Positions 38,601-52,200 of a stretch of DNA of 64,000 bases are shown one piece after another. A program made the translations under genes and the position numbers. Within the stretch, counting starts at the first letter, position 1, and every line of letters begins with the position of its first letter. This DNA comes from Channallabes apus (taxonomy: Eukaryota > Chordata > Actinopteri > Siluriformes > Clariidae): NCBI GenBank assembly GCA_030522415.1, contig CM060114.1, positions 28,648,804 to 28,712,803 of the forward strand. Direction: 5' to 3'. Under the pieces are notes generated by a model, which had not been told where the DNA came from, made no database searches, and saw nothing but the letters and a program-made list of their open reading frames with translations.

Positions 38601-39991
38601 GTGTGTTTGTGTGGGTGATGCTCGTAGGCCCCCAGCAGTATTCTGGAGTCTCTGGAGACACACATGAACAGTCTAGAGGGAAAGAAAGGGTAAATAAAAC
38701 ACATTTGCTCTTACAAGCATCATACTATTCCTATAATACGGCTTAGATCAAACTCTTGATAATATTTTTCTTTCCTTTTGTCCTGTTCTCCACGTTATCA
38801 GAGAGGGGTAAGTGTTTCATGTTCTGCTCTATATTATATATACTGTATATACAATATTTATAAAATCAAATACTGAACAGCTTTCTTTTCTTTCTTTTTC
38901 CGTCAGGTCTCCGACAAAAGTGAGTTGTTTTTTTTTCCAAGTCCGAATCCGTATAGAAATTATTGCATATCAAACAAGATCCTACCCCCTTTTCTCTATC
39001 ACATTGTAGGGATCACCCACCAACAACGTCTCTCCAACGTCCACCCCCTCCAAGTCTGGAGGCTCTGTGCCCACCCTGGAGCCTCCACCTACCGAAGCTG
39101 CTGGTGCTGCGGCTGCATCCGCTGCCGAACCTGTCACTGAGTAAGCAACTGCATTCTCACATCCCACCCTCACTGTCTGTCTGTAACTCCATCTAAGTAC
39201 CTCCATAAATACGTCCAGATGTTGTTTTTTTTTACAATTAAATTCACTGAATGAATCATTGCTGTCTTCTCTCTAGTTCTCTTCTGGATCTGGATCCATT
39301 GTCTTCTTCAGGGCCGCCTGCTTCAAGTGCTCCGACATCCTGGGGAGGTAATGTGTGCACGTTTAATTATTATTGTCCACTCAGTGAACATAGGTAGGAA
39401 AGTATGTAAGAAATAACACCTGACATTGCATGATGTTATGGTAACCAAGGACAGGATGGTGTGATTTACACTTACATTTTCATTTAGGAATTTGGCAGAG
39501 TGAATCACAATTGCTTAATTATATGCTATAGTAAATATATCCTTACACTGGTTCACCAAGTTACTAACAAGAAGTAGCACCAGATAGATGGATAGACAAA
39601 TGCTTGGATAGATAGATAGTTGGATGGGTAGATAGATGAATGGAGAAACACTTGGATAGATAGATAGATAGATAGATAGATAGGTAGATAGATATTTGGA
39701 TGGGTAGATAGATACAGTAGATAGTTTGATGGGTAGATAGATGAATGGACAAACACTTGGATGGATGGATGGATGGATGGATGGATGGATGGATAAATAC
39801 AGTAGATAGATAGATAGTCAGATGGGTAGGTAAATGAATAGACAAACACTTAGATGGATGGATGGATGGACAAATGCATGGATAGATAGATAGTTGGATG
39901 GGTAGATAGATTAATGGACGAACACTTAGATAGATAGTTGGATGAATGGAAGGACAGTGGATGGTTGGATGAATAGACAAAGGCATGGATG

Positions 39992-40032
<41 letters not shown>

Positions 40033-43000
40033 TTAGATAGATATTTGGATGGGTAGATAGATACAGGAGATAGTTTAATGGGTAGATAGATGAATGGACA
40101 AACACTTGGATGGATGGATGGATGGATGGATAAATACAGGAGATAGATAGATAGATAACGTCATTGGACACTATGGACACTTTCATGCACATCTACACTT
40201 ACATCGGAACTCATGTTTATGTTTACATTCTGGACCCTTGCACAAAGACACTTTAATAAGGCACCTTAAGAACACGTTCCCTTTCAGTCGATTCACTCGG
40301 TACAACACATATTGTATGGGATATCACGCCCTCTTGTGTCCTGGCTGAAGCCACCTTTATTCACGCCGTAAGGCAGGCAAACCTGTGGTGACGTAGGTGT
40401 AGCCCCGCCTACACCTATAAACCATCGTCGCCACGGTTGACCTTCAGTTCTTTCGCTCTTCACCTCGCTGTGAACACCTTTCCGTAGAGTTTTCTAGGTG
40501 CTGCTAGTCAACTCTACATTTACTTTACCCGACAGTGCTTAAATCAGCTTAACTGTTCCTGTTGGTGTTAGCGACAACAGCCTCATTTGGTGAGTCGTCT
40601 ACTTATTATTATTATTATACTTAGAGCGCTGACTTTAAGTTCCCTGTCAGTCGTAACATTAGCAACGTTTCGGTTCGGGTGGTTCCTGTTTAGCTGTGCT
40701 AACAGTGCCAGCCGACATGAGCATGGAAGCTAATGTGGCAAAGAAGAAGTCCGCTGTTCGCCCATGTCCTCAGGAGTGCGGCTTCTCCCTGCACGAGAAG
40801 GACCAGCACGAGGCGTGCCCCGTCTGTCTGGGAATTCTCCACGCTAGGAGAGCGCTAGCTGAGCCTGAGTCATGTTCGCTGTGTCGCCAGCTCCGGTGTT
40901 CAACGCTGGAAAGACGGGTCACGTTCGTGGAAAGAACCCTGGGAAAAAATACAGTCGCTCAGCAAGACCCCCTCCTTTCCGGACTAGCAGTCCCAGCTTC
41001 GCCTGTGTCTGTTGACGAGGAGTTTTCTTCAGAAGTCCCCGTGCTTAGCTGTGCAGACCAAATGGAGTATTTCGAGGGGTCGGAGGACCGTGAGCTCTCC
41101 TACAGCACCGGCCAGCAGCCAGGCACAGATCAGCGTGCTTTCGAGGACGATGACGTGCTCGATATCGGCCTAGAGATGCATGGCTTGTCGGAGGACGAGC
41201 ATGAACTCTTGCCACTCGCTCAGAGCTCCGCTGCTAATGCGCTAGCCGCACGGGACGACACTTCGTTTTTCGCCCTCTACCGTCGAGCGGCCGAAAAGCT
41301 GGAGGTGGAGTGGCCCTCCCCACAGCCAGCTCAAAAACCATCAAGGTTCGCGGGATTTTTTCTCCCTCCTGAACCGACGACAGTTAAGAACTGCTTGCCC
41401 CCTTTCAGTGATCAGGGTGAGTCGGCTGGCTTCCCACATCCTCGAGTGGCGCGCATGCGCAGTCTCGACATGGGTGCAAAACACGGTTGCTATGGGATAC
41501 CGACTACAGTTTCGCACAAGGCCACTGCGCTTCTCTTCCGTAGTAAACACAGTGGTGTCGGAAGCTGCAGCAGCGGTGCTTCGGGAGGAGATAAATTCTC
41601 TTCTGAGCAAAGGGGCGATTGGAGTGGTTCCTCCTTCGGAAATGAACTCAGGCTGGTACAGCCGTTATTTTGTCGTTCCGAAGAGAGGGGGGAGGACTGC
41701 GTCCTATTTTGGATCTTAGAATATTGAACACGTTTCTAAGAACATACAAGTTCAAAATGCTTACACTGAGGCAACTGCTAAATGCAATAGGCCCTGGGGA
41801 TTGGTTCACTACGATAGATCTCACAGACGCTTACTTTCATATAGTGATCTTTCCACGCCACAGAAAGTTTCTGAGGTTTGCATTCGAGGGCGTGGCCTAC
41901 GAGTACCTAGTGCTCCCGTTCGGCCTGTCGCTCGCTCCCCGAACATTCACGAAGTGCGTCGAGGGGCGTTCGCATACTGGCCTATTTAGACGACTGGGCG
42001 CTGATAGCGAGCTCAGGCGAGCAGGCGGAGAAACAAACAGCGCTAGTTGTGTCTCACATTCAGACTTTAGGGTTCTCAATAAACATGAAGAAAAGCTCAT
42101 TGACTCCAAGTCAACAGTTTTCATTCCTGGGTCTGGAGATATGCTCCGTTACCAGCCGAGCACGTCTCTCAGAGCACAGAATAGCTGTGTTTCAGCGCTG
42201 CCTTGCTCTGTTTCAGTTGCAACACAAACTTCCTTTCCGAGTGTTTTTACAGTTAATGGGAATGATGGCGTCTATGATCGCTGTGGTGCCTCTCGGGCTG
42301 CTGAACATGCGTGCTTTTCAGCGCTGGGTGCGCTCTCACCGCCTATGTGCGGTGCGCCACCTCAACAGGAGGTTGACAGTGACACCGTCATGCATGACAG
42401 CTCTTCTGCCCTGGAGGGAACCCAGGCTATTACGTCTGGGCTCTCCGATAGGCAGGGTGTCGTTTCGCAAAGTGGTGTCAACAGATGCCTCGCTCAGCGG
42501 CTGGGGCGCTCTGTGCGACGGCTCCGCGGTCAGGGGGGCGTGGTCACAGGAACAGCGCAGGCTTCACATCAACTGTTTGGAGCTGTTAGCAGCGTTTTCA
42601 GCCCTGAGGCATTTTCATCGGACCCTGACAGGCCATCATGTTCTGATCAGGACAGACAACACAACAGTGGTGTCATATATAAACAGACAAGGGGGGACTC
42701 GCTCACTCCCACTGCTAAAAATCTCATTCTCTATTGCTTTGGTCCAGTGTTCATCTTCTGTCACTCAGGGCCACTCACATTCCAGGGCGCCTGAATCTGG
42801 GGGCGGACCTTCTATCCAGAGGGGGCCCGCTTGTGAGGGAATGGAGGTTACACCCAGGGGTGGTAGCTCAGATCTGGGAGCGCTTCGGCAGGGCAGCAGT
42901 GGATCTTTTTGCATCAAAGGAAAATGCTCACTGCCCGCTATTCTTCTCCATAACGGACCGCAGTGCCCCTCTGGGGATCGATGCGCTGGCACACTCATGG

Positions 43001-44432
43001 CCCCCAGCTCTATTGTATGCTTTTCCTGCAGTAGAACTGATTCTGCCTGTCACAGAGAGGGTGCGCCAGCAGGGCCTGTCACTAATCCTGGTGGCCCCTT
43101 GTTGGCCGGCGAAGTTGTGGTATGCAGAGATAGTCAGCCTGCTAGCAGCAGAGCCATGGAAACTTCCTCTCCTCAGGGACCTTCTGTCTCAGGCAGGGGG
43201 AGAGGTAGTGCACCCGTGTCCCAAGCTGTGGAACTTGCATGCTTACCTGTTGAAAGGTCCAATCTGATAGCTAAAGGGCTTCCCCCGAATGTGATTGAGA
43301 CAATTCAAAGTGCTCGGGCTTCGTCTACGAGAGGCTTATATGCTTACAAGTGGCGAGCGTTTGAGCAATGGTTTCGAGAACGTAAGTTTCTTCCATTTCA
43401 GTGCTCCATGGTGGAGGTTTTGTCTTTTCTGCAGGAACTATTAGAAAAAGGCCTTTCCTTCTCTACTATTAAAGTGTACTTGGCGGCTATATCAGCCTGT
43501 CATGTTGGTTTTGATGGAGTGTGACCAGGTGCTCATCCGCTGGCAGTACGATTTTTATAAGGAGTACGACATCTGCGACCCTCTGTGAGGTCCAGTGTTC
43601 CGTCTTGGGATCTATTGCTAGTACTTGGGGCCCTCTGTAGGCCTCCTTTTGAGCCAATTGAGTCTATAGATATGAAAATTCTTTCATATAAGACAGCACT
43701 TCTTCTTGCTCTAGCGTCTGCTAAATGAGTGGGTGATCTCCACGCTTTGTCCGTGCATCCATCTTGTACGCAGTTTGTTGCTAATGGTTTAAAGGTTACT
43801 CTAAGACCGAACGCGGCCTATGTACCCAAGATGGTCTCCACTGATTATAGCTCTATGATCTATGAACGAGGTACAACACAATGCTGCCCCGCCTCACAGT
43901 TACGCTCGGTGAAGAGCGGCTGTCGAACTGAAGGTCAACCTGGCGACGATGGTTTATAGGTGTAGGCGGGGCTACACCTACTGTACGTCACCACAGGTTT
44001 GCCTGCCTTACGGCGTGAATAAAGGTGGCTTCAGCCAGGACACGAGAGGGCGTGATATCCCATACAATATGTGTTGTACCTCGTTCCTCTCCCTCAGGGA
44101 ACCGAGGTTATAGTCATAACCATTCGATCCTATGCATTCTTGCACACCATACTTCCTCCACCAAATTTCAATAAAAAAAAAAAAAAAAAAAAAGAAAATC
44201 TCTATTGTACACTTTATTTCTATTTTATGTACAGTATACTTTTATTTTTATTTCTATTTTTTATTTTAGTTAAGTTAAAATTTTCCTATCATATTTCTTT
44301 ATTCATATTTATTTCTTACTATAAGATTTAATTCTCTTTTTAAGGTCACTGTCGGTCGTGTAAACATTTCACTGCATAATCGTACTGTGTATGACTGTGT
44401 ATGTGACGAATAAAATTTGAAATTTGAATTTG

Positions 44433-44466
<34 letters not shown>

Positions 44467-44545
44467 ATGAATAGACAAACACTTAGATAGATGGATGGTT
44501 AGATAGATAGTTGGATGGGTAGATAGATTAATGGACAAACACTTG

Positions 44546-44590
<45 letters not shown>

Positions 44591-46178
44591 CTTGAAAATG
44601 TGGGCAGCAGAGACTCTGATAAGTGTCTCCTTACAGAAAGCATCACCATATACACTTTTTTATCCTCTGAACATCTGCTTTAATAGAACCTGTGCAAGTT
44701 GTTACTATAGAGACAAGAATATATTAGAATGAACATATTAATATAGACATCACAGCTGGAACTTCTGTCTGAGCTTCTGTACGGAACATTAATCAACACC
44801 CTCTTACCAATCGAACGTTCAGCACATAGGCTATAAAAAGATATAAAGCACTGTGGATCTATTCATGCATAATAATAAATCCATATATATGAGATTATAC
44901 AGTACATCCTGATCATCTCTTGTTGTCTTTTTTTGGCCTGTGCTGCTGCAGATCTTTTGGGGTCAGGTGAGTTTTTTTTTTTTGTTATATGCTGACATCC
45001 AGTAGTTTCCCACTGTTGTCCTTTCTTCTTGCTTCCCAGCCTTGTCTCATTTCAAATCTCTTTTTCTCTTTCTTCACTCTTTCCTGTTGCTGTGTTATAT
45101 TATATCGCGGTCCCACGGTACGATGACTTGTAGAATTCGGTTCCCTCACTACGGAGACCCTCCTCCCCGACCCCACCCCCGCCGTAGATGCTACATCTTC
45201 TGCGACAGCTGTGTCTAGTGCTTCAGCTGGTGAAGGCGCTGCTTCTGTAGCCCCTCCCACTACCACCGCAGGCCCAACCCCGAGCTCGGCGGATCTCCTA
45301 GGAGGTCAGTAGAGGAGAACGGTAGAGAAGATGATCATCATAACCCTGACTTTAGCACGTGCATTACAATCAGTGGTGTTAAACACCAATGTGCTGGTTA
45401 ATGGAGAGGGTCATCATTGTTTGCTATGTCAGTACATTGATGTATTTCCTGCTCCTATCAGAAGTGTATGAAGATCGAATAGTGGCCTGAAATAAGAAGA
45501 TATTAACTTTGTGAAATGCTTCCTACATCTAGCCCTTCCATGCTGCATGTCCTGCTTTTATTTTTTACTTTCTTGGACACTTTTCTTTCTTCACTCCTCC
45601 TGAAACTTCAAGACTTGAGTTAGAGTATGTGTTTGAATTTAAACTTTCTTTTAGCTCAATAGCACAAAAAATAGTTCAAGCTCAGTCAGATTGGATGTTG
45701 AGCGTCTGGTGGTCTATCACATAAAATCCCAATGTGAAAAGGGGTGTGAATACTTTTGCAAATACTAATATAAAATATTTGTTTCATGATTTGAAATCCA
45801 ATAGGTTTCCTATTTCCTATTTCGATATGTTGATCTTTATCTCTAGTTATATATATATATAAATATAATCTTTGTCTACATTAAAGGTTCTGTATTCTAC
45901 TATTTCATTAACAAGCTGACACAGTTCTCAAAGCTTCCCCAAAGTGTGTAGGTTAATAGCCAGCTGAAATACACCACAGATAATGTTTTTTATACCACTT
46001 GTATCACAAACACCCTTTATTTCACTCTTTTTCAAAAGCAAAGTCAAAGAATCACTCTGTTGTTACTTGTTGAGTAGGTGGGGGAAAGGCTCTACCTATG
46101 TGAGGTCACAAAAGATGGCTGGTTTTAGCCCTGACCAATGCCAAAAAAACAGGGAATGTTTTTTCTTATGGTTGTTAC

Positions 46179-46213
<35 letters not shown>

Positions 46214-49200
46214 AAAAACGTGTCTGAATGTCTAAAAATGATAGGTGCCCTTTAAAAGGAGAACCGAGTTTAAAGGATGAATTTGTTTACCAGATTTGTT
46301 TACTAACACTATTTTTCCCATTTATTCTGCATGTCATTGCGGTTGTAGGTGCGTTCGGAGGCTCTGCAGCTGAACCAGCCTCTGCCGCGGAGACAGGAGC
46401 TTCATCCACCACTGCCGCGCCTGCCGCTGACGCTTCTGCTGCGAATGGTGGGTGCTGACATTATGCTTCAGCACGTCTGAAGAAGTCATTTGCATATTTG
46501 AATGATCGTTAAACTTTGTTTGGACAGATAATATACAGATCATTCCTAGCCTGATGTCTTTCACTTTGTGACTGAGCTGTGTGCCGTGCTTTCAGTGACG
46601 ACTGATTTTAGATCTTCCTTTGATTTGGGATAGCGGTTGCCATGGCGATCGCGAGTCTCCGATGTCATGGCAACTCGCGTGTCACGTGCACGTTGTTCCG
46701 ATTCACGCGTTTCGACAGCGTGAAGTGAAGACGGTTACTTCCATATTAGGAGAGCTTCCTCTTCATCTTTCTGCTTTCAGGAATCTCTGATGTTTTTGAA
46801 ATGTTGTTTCTTGTCTTAACAGATCACAGGGTCCAGCGTCTATCATGTTTTGCCAGCAGCTTTAAATCCGAACACAAATCCTTATCCAAAGCCTAACTCA
46901 TTAGACATGTTGTGATCATTTAACCCCTCTGTAAGCTTTAAAACATTTACTGTAATTAAACTTGGTTGTAATTTTTCGGGCCTGATTCTGATACTGTACG
47001 TCTAGACGCAATCTGATGGATTTTTTTTAGGTCCTGCAGTTTCTTCAAAAAGGTTTTTACAGTTATCCCCTTTCTCCTCTCACCAAGACCCATTCGCCCC
47101 AGCGGCGGATTGTGCGTCTGTTCCCCCACAGCTGGACATGTTCTCCATGCAGCCTGCAGAGAGCAGCGCCTCCTTAGTCGGCTCTGTGTCACCCGCTACG
47201 ATCCAGCCCGCACTCACGTCCAGCGTCCACATCACTGCAGCCCCCACGATAGATCTGTTTAGTGGTAAATTCTGACTGCGAGCTCCTGCATGACCCCTGA
47301 GTGTGACGCCTTGTTCTCTTAAGATCGAAGTCTTTATGCTGATGCTGTGTTTCTGCCTAGTAGATTTTTCCACCACTGACCATTTTATTTACATGCACTC
47401 CTTTTCTTGAAGACGTCTATTTGAAGACTTGCTTCCTCTTTGACTTCTAACCGCATGAATAATTCGTGTGAGACTGATTCATCTGCTTTATTTTAAGGCG
47501 TCGGCTTTGAGGCGATTTACTGTATGGGTTTGCTTTGTGTTAATTACCTTTCCTCGTTTGTTTTGCATGACTTTGTATTCTTCTACCCTCGTTATGTATG
47601 TGTTCATGTGCAGATAGTGTACACGGCTCTGTATCCTCGCCCTTAGGTTTTTTTATTGATTCCATGCCTGAACCAGCTGTACCCACACAAGAGCGCGCTC
47701 CCAGTCTAGACCTGTTTTCATCAGGTATGCGGTTATCCCTTTTCCCCAATGACTCCTTTTCCTGCTTTCTTCTCAGCAAAAAAAAAAAAATCTCGACTTC
47801 TGCACCTGGGTTATCCAAATAAACCGGCAACTAAAGCCTTTTCTCAAAAAATTTTCCATTTTCTTTGAGTCTATCTCTTTTCTTTCCTTTTCAGCAGTCT
47901 CACTTGGGGCTTGCCATGACTCATGGTATATACTCATCACTCTTTCAGCTTTCTTTCACTCCATATGTAAGACATCTGTAGAGGTGTGTGTGCTTTGATT
48001 TAGATGCTCCGGCAGTAATTTACATAGTGAACGACCATTTGTGTTGATGTTCATGCTGCAGATGTGTTCAGCCCACCTCCTGCTGCTCTCTCGGCCCCTG
48101 CGGGTTGGCTGGACGGTGGTGCGGCTTCGGACTTGGTTGGGGGTGGGTACCGAGTTTCTGTATGAAGGCTCAGGTGCTCCAGGTTGGGGATGGTTTTACT
48201 GCTGCGTTTGACTTTCCTAGAAAGTGGGAATTTCGTAATTTCATGATTTCCGACCTTTTCAGCTTTAAATGGGATGGGGAAAAAAATGCAACTGGCTCCA
48301 TGTTGGCGACGAATTGAGTAATTGAGTTGACTGATCGACAGCGAACCTACTGTGTTTACTTTTCCTGCTGTAGACAGTCACGTTTATTTGATGTCACTCT
48401 GGGTTGAGCAGACCATCCTAAGCTGAGATGGCGTTTTTGTTTGTTCTGAGGTCGGAAATGACGAGTTACAACATTTAGTCAAATGCAGCTTTCTTTTGCT
48501 TGGGCTTCATATGGGACTTGAACCCTTATATGGGAACTTTTGAAACCTTGATGTTTGTGTGCATGTCATTTATGACGTGTACAAATTTGTGCACGGAAAA
48601 ATTGATTTGTTTAATTGCTATTTGCTTTGTGTGTGTGTGTGTGTGTGTGTGATCATTTAAATGTCTTTCTCCTCTGCCTTTGTTCTTGCTGAAATGCGAG
48701 TATAAACTCCTTGTACTATATGTGTTAATGTTTCTCACATTTAGTCTTTTTAATATTCTCTTCCAATGCAAAAGCAACATTTTAAGGTGTGACATTTCCT
48801 TGCTCTCTATGGCTGACACTTGGTCTCTGTGTCTCTGGGGTTTCCTCTTAGCATGTCACCGATGGCTCACTCTTAACCGTTCTTTGCCCTCATGCTGCAT
48901 GGATCCTTCCTTTGGCCTGATTCGATCCTCCAGACTCTGCAGGCGCAGGCAATGGCCCGCCCTCAGCTCCAACACCGGCAGCATCTGCAGGAGGGGATCT
49001 CATGGGAGGTAGTGTACCTCTGCTCCTCACTCACCTGTGTGTCATTCTTCCATCGTAATTGTCCTGTGATGTCTATTTGAGCTACAGCGCCTTGTGACCG
49101 TATACTAACCGGATGAGTGTGCCTTGTATGAGTTACATCATGTTACTGACCGTGTGTGTGTGTGGTACCGTGGCATTGCTTGAAACAGTGTGTATGCTGT

Positions 49201-52200
49201 TTTTAAGAGCTGACGATTGCGTGAGTGAGACATTTCAGTTGCTGTGTTGTGGTTTTTGTTGTGTTTATATCGCATAGTGTGTTGGAGTGGGTGAAGGCAA
49301 GCTGTCTGTTCACTGTCCATGCCAGTAAATGCACCGCCATTTGTGTATTTAAAGTCTCTGAGAACTTCCTGCTTAATGCTGAATTCCTCTGTACTGCTCT
49401 CTCTCTCTCTCTTTTTTCACATCACTCTTCCTCATGATATGCCAAATTTCCCTTCATCATTCATTGCTTTGATCATGTTCTCAACTTTCTTTTATCTACA
49501 TTTCCATACTGTTTGCTTTTCATGTCATGGTTTAATTGATTTATTCTCCTTCTATGCTTCCGCCATGATTTCTTTCATCGCCTCTATCTCTCTCTCCAAT
49601 CTTGGTCTGGGTCATTGCTTGCTTCCTCCTGTGCCACGGTGAGTCCTGATGCTCCTACATAAGCTGTTATTCCACAATGCATGACTGCATTGCAGTAAAA
49701 TAGCCAGTCCTGGCTCTGTGACAGTAACTGAGTAGACAATAGAGGGGGAATTGAGGCTTGTGTTCCAGACTAGCCAGGCTGTTCTAGACATGTCCAAACT
49801 CGTGTGTGCAAACCAGTTACTAGATAAGATGGAATGGATACAAAACACTGTATAAAATGGATGAACATGATGGATGGGTGGATACATGGATGAACATATG
49901 GATGGTTAAAATGATTGATGGATGGATAGACTAGATAGATAAATGGATGAACGGAGGAATGGATAGAAAGTTTGGAGAAATACAGTAGATAATCGAATGG
50001 ATGGATGGATGGACAGGCAAATGGTTTGGATACTGAACTGAACTGCCCAGTAGGAATGGATGGATGGATGGATGATTGGAAGAAACGATGCTTGGGTAAT
50101 CTAACGATGTATGTATGTATGGATGAATAGATAGCTGGATAAAATAATGGATTTTGTATAGATGGATTAAATGATGGATGGACTAACAAATTGCTAGATG
50201 GATTGATTGAAGGATAGATGGATAATTATGGATATATGAATAGCTGGATGGATAGAATTAGTTAAACTGAAGAGATGCTTTGGATGGATGGTAGATGGAT
50301 GGATACATGAACTTAAATGATAGACAGATGGTTAGGTAAATGGTTTGGATACTGAAATGAGCTGCCTTGGGTGGGCTGGAGGAACTGGATTGTGGAGAAT
50401 AGATGTACAGTAACTAGATATTAGTGATGAATGGAAGGATGGATGATTGGATGGATAATGAAGCAATGGGTAGATGGACAGATGAATGGCTGGATGGGAT
50501 ATAATGCATTGAATGGATGAACTGCATAGGTGGAGTGTAATGGAAGGATGCTTTGGGTGGATTGGTGTACACCGTTCGGCCATTACATTAACACCACCGC
50601 CATGTGAATTGAATATCATTGATTATCAATTACATACCAGTAAGCTGTTGACAGGGGTATGGACACCAAAGGCTCATGTATGGCTGTTGGGAACAAAGTC
50701 CAGCCTGTCTGGTCCAATCCCACAGAAATACCAATGTTTAACAACTTGCTGAAAAAGGTCAGTGCTGTCTGGTTTAGAAAACTATCAAGGTGGATGATCC
50801 AGACTAGAAATTAATCAGACCTCAATCTGATCCACATCTTGCAACTTGCAGCACTTAAAGATCTGCTGCTAACGTCCTGGTTTCCCGGTGGTGTCAGAGC
50901 TGTTTTGGATAGTGCAAGGGGAACCTACACCATATTGGGTGTGATGTTATGTGTTATGGCGGATCGGTGTACGTGGTGATTTAATGAATGTCTTAATATC
51001 ATGTTAAACATTTGAATACTTAAATGTTCTGTAGTGTTTCAGTCTGATTATGTAGCAGGGTTTAGAATGTTGTGGTGTGATGGTGGTACGTCTGTAGAGT
51101 GAGTAATGTGCTGTGGTACTGTACAGTTGGTGTTGTCGGTGCTATATTTAGGTCTCAGTGTAAATTTTATTCATTTGTGCATTTATAACCTACTGTAGTT
51201 TTATAACAAATCAGTGTCTAGTCTGGATACAGTAATAGATACATGTCATGATTGTCCAGTTTTGAATCTTTCGTCTCTCCAGCGTTTGGTGGATTGGGGG
51301 ATTTACTCATGCCAGCCATGGCTCCTCAGCCGGCCGCCGCAGCACCCATGGCGTCCTCACCAGTTAAACCAGTGGGTGGGGATCTGGACTCTACTATGGC
51401 CAGTTTAGCTGGAAGTAAGTTTCAGTTCAGCACCTCACACGTGTTGAGCACAAATTCAGCTTCAGGCATGTTAAGTACATAACGAGGAAGTCAACTTTTA
51501 ATGCATAGATTATATGTGTTTTATAAGAAGTACTGTTGAATTTCTAATATGTGTGTATGTCGCTCTCTTTCAGATCTGGGAATGGGGACCCAGAAGCCGT
51601 AAGTCTCTCACACACAGTTTGCCATTTTTATTCTCTTTTTTGTTTATATTTGTAGCTCCTAATCCCTTTCTCCTTCTCTGTCTCCTTATCTTTCAGGGGA
51701 GAAGCAGCAGGAGGGGCAAACTGGCAAGCGCAGGTAGCAGCCCCTAGCTGGGGCATGCCCATGGTAAATGTTGTGTTGTCATGTAGTCCTGCGGCATGAC
51801 GTAGTGCAGCATGGCTTTGGGTGGCATGGCGTGGGGTCAGTCACATGACCCTCTTTTCCTCTGGATTTTCTGGATCCTTCTACAAGCTGATCACATCTAT
51901 ACCATAATATTATGAGGGGAAAAACAAACCTTAAAAAAACTAAATCTAGCCAGTATTAAACTCTAGCCATTATCAGGTATACAAGAGGCATTCAAGTCAA
52001 AACGGGAATTTTGATTGTGCAGAATAACAGAGCACAGTTCTGTCTCTGTATTCCTGCCTGCTTCACGTTTGAAACCCTGGCCTCCCAGGAACTCCTTTAA
52101 AGGCCCAAACATGTGGAAATGGCATATTGCTGTGAGACTGTACAGACTGTAACTTCCAGTCGTGTTCCTGTAATGTGCAAGTGGTGTTGATGAATAATAG

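Larger units (their letters stand above)
40270..44110 (+). mobile_element. DIRS-type tyrosine-recombinase retrotransposon, inactive
   Basis: About 155-bp inverted terminal repeats lie at 40299-40450 and 43925-44082, containing GTACAACACATATTGTATGG and GGTGTAGCCCCGCCTACACC. Between them, in order, are a gag-like ORF, reverse transcriptase, RNase H, and part of a tyrosine recombinase. This order with inverted rather than direct repeats is the DIRS1 design. It sits in sense orientation in snap91 intron 13. Confidence 0.9.

Noticed and set aside
39553..40192. Tyr-Leu-Ser-Ile repeat ORFs on the minus strand
   Set aside because: Translation of the GATA/GGAT array, not a gene.
47063..47087. Alternative upstream acceptor for exon 17 (TTTTTACAG)
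   Set aside because: It puts the exon in a frame without DPFAP and DLFS; the CACCAAG acceptor restores the conserved motifs and phase.
47892..47925. Extra snap91 exon between exons 18 and 19
   Set aside because: There is a plausible acceptor (TTTTCAG) and donor (GTATAT), but every version leaves phase 2 while exon 19 needs phase 1, and the peptide has no AP180 resemblance.
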